Of a stretch of 64,000 bases of DNA, positions 18,087-27,891 are shown piece after piece (positions within the stretch are counted from its first letter, which is position 1; each line of letters starts with the position of its first letter). Location: assembly GCF_026966905.1 (NCBI RefSeq), contig NZ_JAPUBN010000010.1, positions 124,001 through 188,000 of the forward strand. Direction: 5' to 3'. The notes beneath the pieces are model-generated. The model did no database searches and was not told the DNA's origin. It was given only the letters and a program-made list of their open reading frames with translations. Made by a program: the position numbers and the translations under genes. This stretch comes from Marinomonas phaeophyticola (lineage in GTDB: Bacteria > Pseudomonadota > Gammaproteobacteria > Pseudomonadales > Marinomonadaceae).

Positions 18087-18985
18087 ATGAGTGATAATAA
18101 AGCAACAAATGTAATTCTTGGGACCTCGTTGGCATTGATTGCTTTTGCTGGTAATTCCATTCTCTGTCGCTTGGCTCTAGGTCATGGTGCTATTGATGCA
18201 TATGGTTTTACGTTAATTCGCTTATTTTCAGGTGCAATTACTCTAGTTATTTTATGGTGGTTAGTTAATAAGGTGAAGCAAGGTCAAGTAAAGGATACGA
18301 ATCTGATTGAGTTGACTCAATTTGGTAGTTGGAAGGGGGATTTTATTTGTTTTTATACGCTCTTTCTTTTTCTTATGCTTACCTGACTCTAGGTACTGGG
18401 CTAGGTGCCTTAATTCTCTTTGCTGCAGTACAGATAACAATGATATTGATTAATATTTTGACTGGTAGCCGATTGTCTAAAGGTGAATGGACTGGGGTGA
18501 TATTCGCCTTTTCTGGGTTTGTTTATTTAGTCTACCCAACATTAACGACTCCCTCACTATCCGGCTTTTTATTGATGTCTCTCTCAGGAATAGCATGGGG
18601 GTTATACAGTGCTAATGGCAAACTGTCGAAAAGGCCTTTAGAAGACACCCTTGGTAATTTTATGCGTACAATTCCGGCTCTATTGGTACTTTTACTTATC
18701 ACGTTTGATTTTCTGCAGTTAACATCAATTGGCGTTGTTCTTGCTATTGCGTCAGGAGTACTTGCTTCTGGCTTAGGCTATGCTATTTGGTACTCTGTAC
18801 TGCCTTCCCTAAAAGGGACTGCGCCAGCGGTTTTGCAGTTGTTAGTGCCTGTACTGGCTGCGTTAGGCGGTATTATTTTCGTCGGAGAATCTTTAAGTTT
18901 GCATTTAGTAGTATCGGCAGCGTTTATTATTGGTGGCGTGCTGACGGTTCTTTATGCAAAAAAGCACGTTGCTCATGCTAGTTAA
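18087..18985 (+). pseudogene. DMT/EamA-family drug-metabolite exporter, frameshifted
   Basis: Ten-segment EamA-type permease read in two frames. The first part runs from ATG 18087 (MSDNKATNVILG...) to a stop at 18386; the second continues as GFYLFLYALSFSYAYLTLGTGLGA to 18985. The break is at a G5 run (18335-18339): six Gs would give an unbroken protein of 299 residues, the normal family length, with both EamA repeats. An earlier in-frame TTG at 18012 is possible, but the ATG fits the family N-terminus better. If truly broken, the encoded fragment stops after about three helices and would not transport. The substrate is unknown. It may be an indel from sequencing rather than a dead gene. Confidence 0.8.
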
Positions 18986-19000
18986 TGAATTCTTAAGTTA

Positions 19001-20548
19001 TTAATCTCTTTCTGCTACGTCATTATCGAGTTCTGGTGCATCAGTAGGGATGTTAATGGTAAAACAAGTCCCCTCATTGACTTTACTGACTGTGTTAATG
19101 GTTCCTCCTAACGTTTGGGTAACGATATTGAACACTATGTGGAGCCCCAACCCTGTCCCTTCTTGGTTATGTTTTGTGGTAAAGAAAGGATCAAATATTT
19201 TCTGTATTAAATTTTCTGGAATACCCTTACCGTTATCTTCAACTTTAATGATGATTTTATCCGAAAAATTTCTGTCTACTAAAATCGCTATGTCTCCAAG
19301 CGCTTTGTCTTCAAAGGCATGTATAGTGGCATTTAGGACAAGGTTTGTAATGACTTGAGATAGTGCTCCTGGGTAGGAGTTCATAACGATGCTTTTATCG
19401 CATTCAATGTGGACATTTACCGTACCTAATTTAAGTTTCGGGCGTAAGCTATGAATAACTTCGTGTAAATATTCGTGGAGGGCAAATTCTCTTTTTGTTT
19501 GGTTGGTTTGATCGACAGCCACTTGCTTAAAGCTCTGTATTAAGTCGGCGGCTCTTCTTGAGTTATTTAAAATCAATTGTGTCGATTCAAGTGCTGTTTC
19601 TATGTAGTTGTCTAACGTGCTTTTTTTTAGCTGATTATTCGACATTGCATTATGGAGGCTTCTTGTAGAGCCTTCTAAATGAGATGCTGAGGTCAATGTG
19701 ATGCCTATTGGTGTATTGATTTCATGTGCCATGCCGGCGACTAGTCGACCTAGGGCTGCCATTTTTTCTACCTGAACAAGAGTGTCTTGAGTTTCGATAA
19801 GCTGTTGATAGGCTTGTTCCGCGTACTCTTTTTCTATTAAGGCATTTTGTTCGGCTTGTTGTCTGGAGCTTAGTTCTAGACTGATTTTTTGGATAATTTC
19901 GTTAATACCGTTTACCAGAACGGTCCACTCTAAAAATGTTTGATGAGGTAGTTCATATTTCTCTTTTACACGCAAATTTTTTGCAATCGAAAGCGCTTGC
20001 TCTAAATTGTTAATGGGGGTGAAAATATACCTTTTTAATATAAAAAAGAGTAATGCGCCAATGAACATAATCCCAATGATTTGTACGGCTAGTCCCCCCC
20101 ACAGAGATTTTTCAATTCTATTTCGTAATGGTTTCGTGGTGAGAAAAACTTCCACTACACCAAGGTGTGTGTTGTTATGGACTATATCCACCTTTAATAT
20201 ATCTTCATGGGGAGGAATGGCATTTTTACTCAATTGTGCTGGTTTGTTATCAGGACCGATTTGACGACTGATAGAAATGCTTTCTTGATCATTGGCTTTG
20301 ATAGCAACAACCGCTTCATTTAATAGCTCAGCATCCAAAATATCCTCAATGTACTCCATATCCAGCTGCCAAAAACCGTTAGAAAGCGAGAGTGACAGAC
20401 GCTTACTTAATTGGAGTTGCATTAATTGATAGCCTTCGTTGATCATTGTTCTATTAGCGCTATACGAATACCAGCTAGTCGCAGATAAAATAAAAAGCAA
20501 AGTTCCAATTATCCAAACAAATAACCTAAATTGAATGCTTTGTGGCAT
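19001..20548 (-). CDS. Membrane sensor histidine kinase
   Basis: A 515-residue kinase. Transmembrane helices at about 8-30 and 150-172 bracket a small periplasmic domain; a HAMP-like stretch (about 173-230) and a coiled coil lead to the HisKA domain with phospho-acceptor His275 in GMAHEINTP, then an HATPase domain (NLVLNATIHAF, DNGKGIPE, GTGLGLHIV). The MAALGRLVAGMAHEINTPIG sequence is typical of kinases paired with diguanylate-type or chemotactic outputs. It starts 15 bp after the REC-GGDEF-EAL gene stop and runs in the same direction, so the two probably form a two-component pair controlling c-di-GMP turnover. The signal is unknown. Confidence 0.9.
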   Translation of the reverse strand: MPQSIQFRLFVWIIGTLLFILSATSWYSYSANRTMINEGYQLMQLQLSKRLSLSLSNGFWQLDMEYIEDILDAELLNEAVVAIKANDQESISISRQIGPDNKPAQLSKNAIPPHEDILKVDIVHNNTHLGVVEVFLTTKPLRNRIEKSLWGGLAVQIIGIMFIGALLFFILKRYIFTPINNLEQALSIAKNLRVKEKYELPHQTFLEWTVLVNGINEIIQKISLELSSRQQAEQNALIEKEYAEQAYQQLIETQDTLVQVEKMAALGRLVAGMAHEINTPIGITLTSASHLEGSTRSLHNAMSNNQLKKSTLDNYIETALESTQLILNNSRRAADLIQSFKQVAVDQTNQTKREFALHEYLHEVIHSLRPKLKLGTVNVHIECDKSIVMNSYPGALSQVITNLVLNATIHAFEDKALGDIAILVDRNFSDKIIIKVEDNGKGIPENLIQKIFDPFFTTKHNQEGTGLGLHIVFNIVTQTLGGTINTVSKVNEGTCFTINIPTDAPELDNDVAERD

Positions 20549-20563
20549 AGATGCTTTCCTATT

Positions 20564-22312
20564 TTATGTAGAGGCTATTCTATTATGCAGCCAAATTTCT
20601 AATTGCTTTAATGAAATAGGGTGTGAATGGAGAAACCCTTGGCTTTCAACACACCCCATATCAAGTAAAAGCGATTGTTGTCGTTCTGTTTCAACGCCTT
20701 CAGCAAGAACATTCATTTTTAAATTTTTACCTAGGTTGATTATCATTTCAATGATGCTTCGGCCAGATTGTGTCTCAAGTTTACTAACAAATATTTTATC
20801 GATTTTTAATCGGTCGATGTGCAAGTTTTCTAGATAAGATAAATTTGAAAAACCTGTACCGAAGTCATCAATTGAAATGCTTATTCCAAGCTCTTTAAGC
20901 TGTTTTAATCTTACCGTCAAGTCGTCAAACTCTAGCACTCCAATAGATTCCGTTATTTCTAAATTGACATTGTGTCCTTGGATATTCTGCTCTTTAAGTG
21001 CTTTAGTGACGGTATTGACAAAATCGGACTGCAGAAATTGTAAAGCCGACACATTAACACCTATTCTAAAGTCTGGGTACTTATCTAATAAAGGTTTACA
21101 GTCAGAGAATGTTTTTCTTAAAATCCATTCTCCAAGATTAATGATAAAACCGGACTGTTCCGCCAATTCAATAAAGACATCAGGAGAAACCATATGGCCT
21201 GATGCATCTTGCCATCTTACTAATGCTTCAGCACCTATAACGGTATTAGTGGAAAGATTGAGTTGGGGTTGGTATACCATAAAAAGTCTGTTTTTTTGAA
21301 AATCTTGCTGCAAGGAAGACAGCATTTGAGATCGTTCTCGTAAGACCTTAATCATATAATCAGTAAATACTACATCTTGATTGATACCAGTTTGTTTTGC
21401 TTTTTTAAGAGCAATAGTGGCATGGGCGATCAATTCGGTTGACGTTACTTTACTATTCCACAACGCGATGCCTGATCCAAACTGAACCTCATGCTTCATG
21501 GTATTCACCATCAACGGCTGACGTATCTTATCTAAAATAGGAGGGATGTTTTTTTCATGAGATTGAACTAAAAAAGCAAATTGATCTGAATTTAATCGGG
21601 CTAGGACCGTGATTTCATGAATTGCGGAAAGCTTATCAGTGAGTATTTTTAAGTAGTTATCTCCATGAAGTGGACCGAAATTATCATTTAATGCTGAAAA
21701 TTGATCGATATTGATAATAACAAGGGAATAATCAAAACCGTCTTTAGGGGCAAAAAAGTCGAGTAAACGAATCAGTCCATTTCGATTATACACTTGAGTG
21801 AGAGCATCTTTGAATGCAAGGTTATCTAAGCGTTCCAATTGATCATAACTGCGTAGCGCGGTCATTATACACGCATACAACTGTTCTCTTGAAAGTTCTG
21901 TTTTCGAGCGATAGTCATTAATATTATACTTTTCAATCGTTTCTACCTCGGGAGCATTCCCAGGCTGACCTGTTCGTAAAATAATGCGTAATTTTTCTAG
22001 ATGCAGCTCTTCACGAATTTTTTGCACGAGATCCAATCCAGCAAAATCAGATTCCATAACCACATCTAACAAAATAACGGCAATGTCGGCTTGTTCTTGG
22101 AGAACTTGATACGCTTCATGGCCAGAATATGCATGAATCAATGAAATATCGAAAATATCAAATGATAGACCTTTTAACGACAATCGGGTTACCGAATGCA
22201 TGTCCTCTTCATCATCTACGACAAGTACTTTTAATAATCTCTTATTAACTGTTGTTTCTGTCTCTTGAATTGAATCTTCTTCATCCATAAAGTCTATAAG
22301 ATCATCTGACAT
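20564..22312 (-). CDS. Response regulator with degenerate GGDEF and intact EAL domain
   Basis: A 582-residue protein from the ATG at 22312 (preceded by GAGAG); a TTG farther up at 22345 is less likely. Domains: receiver (about 27-145, phospho-acceptor Asp83 in ILLDVVM), GGDEF-like (about 165-310) in which the signature is NSDQF instead of GGDEF, and EAL (about 325-575) with EALVRW, the DDFGTGFS metal loop and LAEGVET. The intact EAL residues suggest c-di-GMP phosphodiesterase activity, with the GGDEF domain inactive as a cyclase, perhaps a GTP sensor. Phosphorylation by the neighbouring kinase is inferred. N-terminal residues 11-22 are acidic and disordered. Confidence 0.9.
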   Translation of the reverse strand: MSDDLIDFMDEEDSIQETETTVNKRLLKVLVVDDEEDMHSVTRLSLKGLSFDIFDISLIHAYSGHEAYQVLQEQADIAVILLDVVMESDFAGLDLVQKIREELHLEKLRIILRTGQPGNAPEVETIEKYNINDYRSKTELSREQLYACIMTALRSYDQLERLDNLAFKDALTQVYNRNGLIRLLDFFAPKDGFDYSLVIINIDQFSALNDNFGPLHGDNYLKILTDKLSAIHEITVLARLNSDQFAFLVQSHEKNIPPILDKIRQPLMVNTMKHEVQFGSGIALWNSKVTSTELIAHATIALKKAKQTGINQDVVFTDYMIKVLRERSQMLSSLQQDFQKNRLFMVYQPQLNLSTNTVIGAEALVRWQDASGHMVSPDVFIELAEQSGFIINLGEWILRKTFSDCKPLLDKYPDFRIGVNVSALQFLQSDFVNTVTKALKEQNIQGHNVNLEITESIGVLEFDDLTVRLKQLKELGISISIDDFGTGFSNLSYLENLHIDRLKIDKIFVSKLETQSGRSIIEMIINLGKNLKMNVLAEGVETERQQSLLLDMGCVESQGFLHSHPISLKQLEIWLHNRIAST

Positions 22313-22565
22313 AAATCGTATCTCTCTCGATAAGCTCGTTGCCAAGTATTAGAGGTAAAATTAACAGAATATTCTTCAACGAACATTAAGCTTATGTAAT
22401 TGGTGAGTAACCTAGATTAATAATAGTGAAACTAATGATAAGTGTAGAAATGAATTTTGCTTTTAACAAACTCATTCCATTAAAGTTTATTAAAACAAAG
22501 ATGTGGAGTTGGAGTTGAATGGGAAGAGAGGGTGGATTAAATAGGAATAACCCACCTGATTGAGC

Positions 22566-22991
22566 TTAAACTGAACTGCTTACGGCATAGGCAACGGAGA
22601 ATGCGCCTTCTTGAAATGCTTTTAGGCCAGTATCTGAAAATGGAATAGGGAATGGGTTTTCTTTAATCGATTCTTTGAGTTCATTACCGCTAATTAGCTT
22701 TACTTCAACAGAGTCGATCAGTTGGATAGCGGTTTCTATTTTGAATCCTGCTGACGATCCAGCAAACTTACCTTTTGTTGGACGTTCTTTGATAGCAACT
22801 TGATTAACATTGTAATCCTCAAAGAGTTTTCTTAACGTGAATTGGTATTTTCTCATCGCTTCCGTATTTTCGGATTGAACAAGAGGAATACGAATTTGGC
22901 GGCAATCGATAATTTGAAATAAACCTCTGTCTTTAGATAATAAGCAAAGAATGGCTTCGTTGCTTTTTATTTCTATACCGCATGTAATCAT
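22566..22991 (-). CDS. DUF3010 family protein
   Basis: A 141-residue cytoplasmic protein beginning MITCGIEIKSNEAILCLL, with the conserved internal block IKERPTKGKFAGSSAGFKIE and a C-terminal NPFPIPFSDTGLKAFQEGAF. This pattern belongs to the DUF3010 family of proteobacteria, which has an RNase H/RuvC-like beginning (GIEIK...). Function is unknown. It stands alone between the c-di-GMP pair and the aminotransferase gene and is divergent from the latter. Confidence 0.75.
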   Translation of the reverse strand: MITCGIEIKSNEAILCLLSKDRGLFQIIDCRQIRIPLVQSENTEAMRKYQFTLRKLFEDYNVNQVAIKERPTKGKFAGSSAGFKIETAIQLIDSVEVKLISGNELKESIKENPFPIPFSDTGLKAFQEGAFSVAYAVSSSV

Positions 22992-23249
22992 GATGATGAC
23001 CTTTACTGTTTAAATTAAGCTTGATTATCCCATAGAGAAAAGTAAAAAACACTGCGTATAACAATGATAAAGAGAAGGATGTAATGGGATTTTGATTGAT
23101 TGGGGTGTTTGTGACTTTTTTATAAAAAGACTCTCCGTTTTAAAATAATATAAGCGTATACTTTTAGGATAATATTTTGCAGAACGTAAAATATCGATAT
23201 TTTATGCTGTTTACCTTAAATTTTTTTGATTAATGGATTGTTTGTATTC

Positions 23250-24464
23250 ATGAGTGAATCTGTCGTTTCTTCTGTTCCTTGCCCCTCTTTGCGGTCTTTA
23301 CATGAAATCTTGCCACAAGAGCCGTTATTGATGATGGGTGCAGGCCCTGTTCCTATTCCTGACCGAGTAGCAAAGGCAAACTCGGTGGTAATTAATCATT
23401 TGGGTGAGACTATGTCTCAAGTTATTGATCAAGTTAAATCAATGACTCGGTATGTGTTTCAAACAAATTCTAAATGGGTCTTAGGTGTTGCGGGACCAGG
23501 GTCTGCGGCAATGGAAATGGCGGCGGCAAACTTGGTTGAGCCAAATGATCGTGTGCTTAGTATTTCAAATGGTTTCTTTAGTAACCGAATGGCTCAAATG
23601 GCGGCTCGTGTTGGTGGTATTGTTACTGAAATTGTCACTCCTGTAAAAGAGGCGGCTAATCCTGACTGGGTAAGAGAGCATATTGAAAAAGTTCGGCCTC
23701 AGATCATTACTATGGTTCAAGGTGAAACATCCAATACGGTTTATAACATCCATTTAAAAGAAATAGGCAAGCTTGCGAAAGAGTATAATTGCTTGTTGGT
23801 TGTTGATGCGGTTTGTACATTAAGTACCATGCCGCTAAAAATGGATGAATGGCAGGTGGATGCGGTAATCACAGGAGGGCAGAAAGGCCTTTCCTCCATA
23901 CCTGGCGTTTCCTTGTTGGCTTTTTCCGAATTAGCTTGGAGTAAAATTAAGCTTCGTAAAGAGCCCGTTGTTCAATGGTGTTTGGATGCTAAGTTAGCCG
24001 AGAACTTTTGGCATAATAATGGCTATCATTATACGGCTCCTGTATCGGGCATTATGGCCATACATGAGGCCTTGAAACTGGTCTGTGAAGAAACCTTGGA
24101 AAAACGCTTTAAGCGCCATTTACGTTGTTCTTTGGCTTTACAGCATGGTATCGAAGGCATGGGGCTTGAATTATTTGTTCCCCCTGAGTCCCGTTTAAAC
24201 TCGGTTGTCGGTATTGTTATTCCTGACGGCTTAACGGCGGAAGGAATATGCCATCATATTTCTCATAAACATAAAGTTGAGATTGCGGGTTCCTTTGGTC
24301 AGCCGATTGTTCGAATTGGTCAAATGGGGGAGCAATGTCGAGAGCATAATTTATTTAGAGCATTGCACGCACTGGGATGTACGATGCGAGATCTTGGTGT
24401 AAAAGTGGATTTACCCACAGGGATGGCAGAGTTGGAAACCTACCTTCAATCTTTAGGGAGGTAA
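23250..24464 (+). CDS. Class V aminotransferase, alanine/serine-glyoxylate type
   Basis: A 404-residue PLP enzyme from the ATG at 23250; a TTG at 23226 would add eight residues without a better ribosome-binding site. It has LLMMGAGPVPIP near residue 27, a glycine-rich GVAGPGSAAMEMA (79-91), VQGETSNT (157-164), DAVCT (186-190) and the PLP-binding lysine in ITGGQKGLSSIPG (Lys212). It matches the alanine-glyoxylate / serine-glyoxylate / (S)-ureidoglycine-glyoxylate aminotransferase branch. Which amino donor it uses cannot be told from sequence. It is followed 210 bp later by tctC, apparently with its own promoter. Confidence 0.85.
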   Translation: MSESVVSSVPCPSLRSLHEILPQEPLLMMGAGPVPIPDRVAKANSVVINHLGETMSQVIDQVKSMTRYVFQTNSKWVLGVAGPGSAAMEMAAANLVEPNDRVLSISNGFFSNRMAQMAARVGGIVTEIVTPVKEAANPDWVREHIEKVRPQIITMVQGETSNTVYNIHLKEIGKLAKEYNCLLVVDAVCTLSTMPLKMDEWQVDAVITGGQKGLSSIPGVSLLAFSELAWSKIKLRKEPVVQWCLDAKLAENFWHNNGYHYTAPVSGIMAIHEALKLVCEETLEKRFKRHLRCSLALQHGIEGMGLELFVPPESRLNSVVGIVIPDGLTAEGICHHISHKHKVEIAGSFGQPIVRIGQMGEQCREHNLFRALHALGCTMRDLGVKVDLPTGMAELETYLQSLGR

Positions 24465-24613
24465 GTTTATTGTTAATTAGAGAGTAAAAGACTCTTAATA
24501 AGATCTGTCATGCGTCACAAAATACGATGGGTTTTATAAAGGGTCTTTTTTTGAACTAAAAGAAATCACAAATGACAGGTAAGCGACAGTTTGATGATAT
24601 ATCTTGTTTGGCA

Positions 24614-24642
24614 TTGGTACATTCTATAAGTACTAGTATATT
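24614..24642 (+). promoter_or_regulatory. Candidate sigma-70 promoter for tctC
   Basis: TTGGTA (24614-24619) and TATATT (24637-24642) are separated by 17 bases and end 31 bases before the tctC ATG. The -35 matches four of six and the -10 five of six consensus bases. It overlaps an AGTACT palindrome. Confidence 0.4.
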
Positions 24643-24673
24643 TATAAAAAAAATAACAAGCAGGAGATAACCT

Positions 24674-25681
24674 ATGCTGAATCGTAAGTCCGTTCTGTCT
24701 ACTTCTATTAAACTTGCCGTCGCAAGTACCTTTTCAACCGTTATTCTAGTAAGCCAAGCTCAAGCTTTCGAGCCTGCTCGCTCTGCTGAATGTATTGCTC
24801 CAGCAAATCCAGGCGGTGGTTGGGACTTTACTTGTCGTAGTGTTGGTAAAACTTTAGTAGATCTACAGTACATTAAAGGCAACGTTCAGACTGTTAACAT
24901 GAGCGGTGCTGGTGGCGGTGTTGCATTTGCCCATACAGTGAGTAAACGCTCTAAAGACGATGCCCTTATTGTGGCGGCAAGTACAGCGACAACAACGCGT
25001 CTTGCACAAGGACAATTTCCAGGTATGAATGCCGACCAAGTTAAATGGGTTGGTACACTGGGAGCTGACTATGGTGTTATCGCTGTAAGCAAAGATTCTA
25101 AATTTCAAAACCTAACGGAATTAATGGATTCTCTAAAAAGTGATCCAAATTCAGTTAAATTCGCTGGCGGTAGTGCTACAGGTGGCTGGGACCATTTAAA
25201 AGTATTGATCACAGCAAAAGAAGCCAAGGTTGATAATCTTCCAAAAATCAAGTATCTCGCCTTTAATGGTGGGAGTGAAGCCATTGTTCAAGTAGTTGGT
25301 GGCCATATTGATGCTTACACAGGTGATGTGTCAGAAATAAAAGGCTTTATGGATTCTGGTGATCTACGTGTATTAGCCGTGCTGTCAGAAGAACGTTTGC
25401 CTGAGCCATTTAATCATATACCAACGGCAATGGAGCAAGGCATCGGTACGATTGCACCAAACTGGCGTGGTTTTTACGTCCCAGGTAACGCGAGTAGTGA
25501 TTCATACGATTGGTGGGTAAAAACAGTTGATGAATTGTATACGACTCCAGAGTGGAAAGATGTTATGGCGAAAAATGGTTTAATGCCATTCCATAAAACC
25601 GGCGCAGAATTCACTCAATTTGTAAAAAATCAAACTCTAGACATTCGTCTATTGTCTCAAGACATTGGTCTAATTAAATAA
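24674..25681 (+). CDS. tctC: Tripartite tricarboxylate transporter, substrate-binding protein
   Basis: A 335-residue periplasmic protein with a Sec signal peptide (cleavage near SQAQAFEP). The mature N-terminus EPARSAECIAPANPGGGWDFTCR carries the TctC PxxPGGG..D motif that contacts the carboxylate. Later blocks (FAGGSATGGWDHLK, YLAFNGGSEAIVQVVGGHIDAY) are also standard. It captures a citrate-like di/tricarboxylate for the TctB-TctA permease encoded next. A GCAGGAGAT ribosome-binding site precedes the ATG, and a strong hairpin separates it from tctB, which would favour high binding-protein to permease ratios. The exact ligand is unknown. Confidence 0.93.
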   Translation: MLNRKSVLSTSIKLAVASTFSTVILVSQAQAFEPARSAECIAPANPGGGWDFTCRSVGKTLVDLQYIKGNVQTVNMSGAGGGVAFAHTVSKRSKDDALIVAASTATTTRLAQGQFPGMNADQVKWVGTLGADYGVIAVSKDSKFQNLTELMDSLKSDPNSVKFAGGSATGGWDHLKVLITAKEAKVDNLPKIKYLAFNGGSEAIVQVVGGHIDAYTGDVSEIKGFMDSGDLRVLAVLSEERLPEPFNHIPTAMEQGIGTIAPNWRGFYVPGNASSDSYDWWVKTVDELYTTPEWKDVMAKNGLMPFHKTGAEFTQFVKNQTLDIRLLSQDIGLIK

Positions 25682-25704
25682 TTAGCCCGTGTAGTCAATA
25701 TTAA

Positions 25705-25735
25705 GAGACGAGAGCATCCTCTCGTCTCTTTATTT
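25705..25735 (+). terminator. Intrinsic terminator/attenuator between tctC and tctB
   Basis: Ten-base perfect arms GAGACGAGAG / CTCTCGTCTC with loop CATC, followed by TTTATTT. Read-through of this terminator would supply tctBA at a lower level than tctC. Confidence 0.9.
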
Positions 25736-25766
25736 AACTGTAAACTCTTAAATATGGAGCTGTGTC

Positions 25767-26207
25767 ATGCGTTTAAATGATCGCGTGTTTGGCATGCTTA
25801 TGCTGATTTTAGCCTTTGGCTACGGTTGGGAAGCAACTCAATTTCCTGAACCTTTTGGTGGCGGTGAATCTGTAGGCCCAGAAACATTCCCTATTATTTT
25901 ATCTTTCTTATTGGGTATTAGTGCGGTTTATTTACTCCTTAAACCTGATCCTGATGAAGCTTGGCCAGCGTCCAAAATGCTGTTAGAACTCTCTGCAGTA
26001 GCATTAGCTATTTTGGTATTTGCATGGGCCATTGAGCCTTTAGGCTTTATACCTGCAGCCATTATGATTGTGTCTTATTTATGTTGGAGAATGGGTGCGA
26101 AGCCTAAAAATAGCCTATTAACAGGAACAATCAGTTCAGTGGTTATGTTCTTAATCTTTAATAATGTGCTGGAATTAGCACTGCCATTAGGTTTACTGGA
26201 GTTTTAA
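25767..26207 (+). CDS. tctB: Tripartite tricarboxylate transporter, small membrane subunit
   Basis: A 146-residue inner-membrane protein with four hydrophobic segments (about 7-25, 36-54, 70-100, 115-140). It includes the TctB-like GPETFPIILSFLLG after the first loop. It partners with TctA in the permease. A GGAG ribosome-binding site precedes the ATG; the tctA start follows two bases after its stop, consistent with translational coupling. Confidence 0.9.
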   Translation: MRLNDRVFGMLMLILAFGYGWEATQFPEPFGGGESVGPETFPIILSFLLGISAVYLLLKPDPDEAWPASKMLLELSAVALAILVFAWAIEPLGFIPAAIMIVSYLCWRMGAKPKNSLLTGTISSVVMFLIFNNVLELALPLGLLEF

Positions 26208-26209
26208 AG

Positions 26210-27724
26210 ATGGAAACAATCAATTTATTAATGCAAGGTTTTGCCGTAGCACTAACACCTGAAAGTATTATGTTTGCCATTATCGGTTCTATTTTAGGAA
26301 CTTTAATTGGTGCATTACCAGGCTTAGGCCCTGCAAACGGAGTGGCTATTTTAATACCGCTCGCTTTTAGTTTAGGCTTATCCCCAACTTCTTCTTTGAT
26401 CTTATTAACCTCTGTTTATGCTGGTGCTATGTATGGTGGACGTATTTCTTCCATCTTGCTAAATATTCCAGGTGATGAACCGGCTATGATGACCTGTTTA
26501 GACGGTTATCCAATGGCCTTAAAAGGTAAAGCCGCTGAAGCATTGGCTATCTCGGCGATTGCGTCTTTTATTGGTAGTTTAATCGCGACTATTGGCTTGG
26601 TTATTTTGGCTCCTATTCTTGCTAAGTTTGCCCTCAAGTTTGGACCAGCAGAGTATTTTGCTCTATTCGCATTGGCGTTTGCGACGCTAGGTGGTATTAC
26701 GGGTAAAAACCAATTTAAAACCTTAATGGCGGCGGCGTTAGGTTTGATGATTGCTTCCGTAGGTATTGATATCTCTTCTGGAGTGCAGCGTTATACATTC
26801 AATACGCTAGAATTGTTTGAAGGCGTCGATTTCATTATTGCAATCGTAGGTTTATTTGCAATCAGTGAGTTGCTTTTCTTTATTGAAAAACATGCTGGTG
26901 ATGGCATGAAAAAGGTGGCAGTAAATCGTCTTAAATTAACCATGAAAGATGTGATAAAAGTACTTCCTTCCTCTATTCGTGGTGCATTACTTGGCTTTGT
27001 TGCCGGTGTCTTACCTGGTGCGGGAGCTTCTCTAGGAAGCTTTGTCAGCTATACGTTAGAGAAGAAAATTGTCGGCGCTAATGGCGAGTTCGGTAAAGGA
27101 GACCCGCGGGGTGTTGCTGCGCCAGAGGCAGGGAATAATGGTGCGGCGTCCGGTGCTCTCGTTCCTATGCTTACCTTAGGTGTGCCAGGAAGTGGTACAA
27201 CGGCGGTGCTTCTCGCTATGTTAATATCGCTTAATGTGACTCCTGGTCCAATGTTATTTCAACAAAATGCGGATCTAGTTTGGGGTGTTATTGCCGCTTT
27301 ATTTGTGGGTAACCTAGTATTGTTATTACTTAACATTCCTATGGTTGGCATCTTTGTTAAGTTGTTGAGCATTCCACCGAAATACTTGATGCCTATCGTG
27401 ACTCTGGTGGCGTCAGTAGGGATCTATTCCGTTAGCCATAGTGCTTTGGATCTGTATTTTATGGTGGCTTTTGGTGTTGTTGGGTATATTTTAAGAAAAG
27501 TCGATATACCTTTAGTGCCGGTTATTCTTGGCATGTTGCTTGGTCCTGAAATGGAAAAAAGCTTACGTCATGCATTGGTATTATCTGATGGCGATTGGGG
27601 TGCTCTTTTCAATAGTGGTTTGAGTATTGGTTTGTGGGTGGTGGCTATCCTAGGGCTAGTCTTACCAATGATCATTGGACCTATTGTGAGATCGAAAATG
27701 AAACAGGCTAAAACAGGTGATTAA
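26210..27724 (+). CDS. tctA: Tripartite tricarboxylate transporter, large permease subunit
   Basis: A 504-residue permease with about twelve membrane segments. Family signatures are present: GALPGLGPANGVAILIP (about 34-50), YGGRISSILLNIPGDEPA (about 77-94), the repeat LPGAGASLGSFVSYTLEKK (about 267-285) and PEAGNNGAASGALVPML (about 300-316). The last gene of tctCBA, followed by a terminator and then tctDE. Couples carboxylate uptake to an ion gradient. Confidence 0.95.
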   Translation: METINLLMQGFAVALTPESIMFAIIGSILGTLIGALPGLGPANGVAILIPLAFSLGLSPTSSLILLTSVYAGAMYGGRISSILLNIPGDEPAMMTCLDGYPMALKGKAAEALAISAIASFIGSLIATIGLVILAPILAKFALKFGPAEYFALFALAFATLGGITGKNQFKTLMAAALGLMIASVGIDISSGVQRYTFNTLELFEGVDFIIAIVGLFAISELLFFIEKHAGDGMKKVAVNRLKLTMKDVIKVLPSSIRGALLGFVAGVLPGAGASLGSFVSYTLEKKIVGANGEFGKGDPRGVAAPEAGNNGAASGALVPMLTLGVPGSGTTAVLLAMLISLNVTPGPMLFQQNADLVWGVIAALFVGNLVLLLLNIPMVGIFVKLLSIPPKYLMPIVTLVASVGIYSVSHSALDLYFMVAFGVVGYILRKVDIPLVPVILGMLLGPEMEKSLRHALVLSDGDWGALFNSGLSIGLWVVAILGLVLPMIIGPIVRSKMKQAKTGD

Positions 27725-27799
27725 ACACTCGATTTAGTTTATGTTTAAAAATACATGAAGTTTAGTGCAATGGCGGACTATACTTTATACAGCGTATAA

Positions 27800-27840
27800 A
27801 ATTCGGAGTGAATGGTATTTTGCTCCGAATTTTGTGCTTT
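27800..27840 (+). terminator. Intrinsic terminator after tctA
   Basis: Nine-base arms AATTCGGAG / CTCCGAATT around a 14-base loop, followed by TTTGTGCTTTT. It separates the transporter genes from the regulatory genes. Confidence 0.75.
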
Positions 27841-27891
27841 TAAAGACCAAACTTTTTTGTCGATAGTAGTTTATTCGTAGAGAGTGTACTC

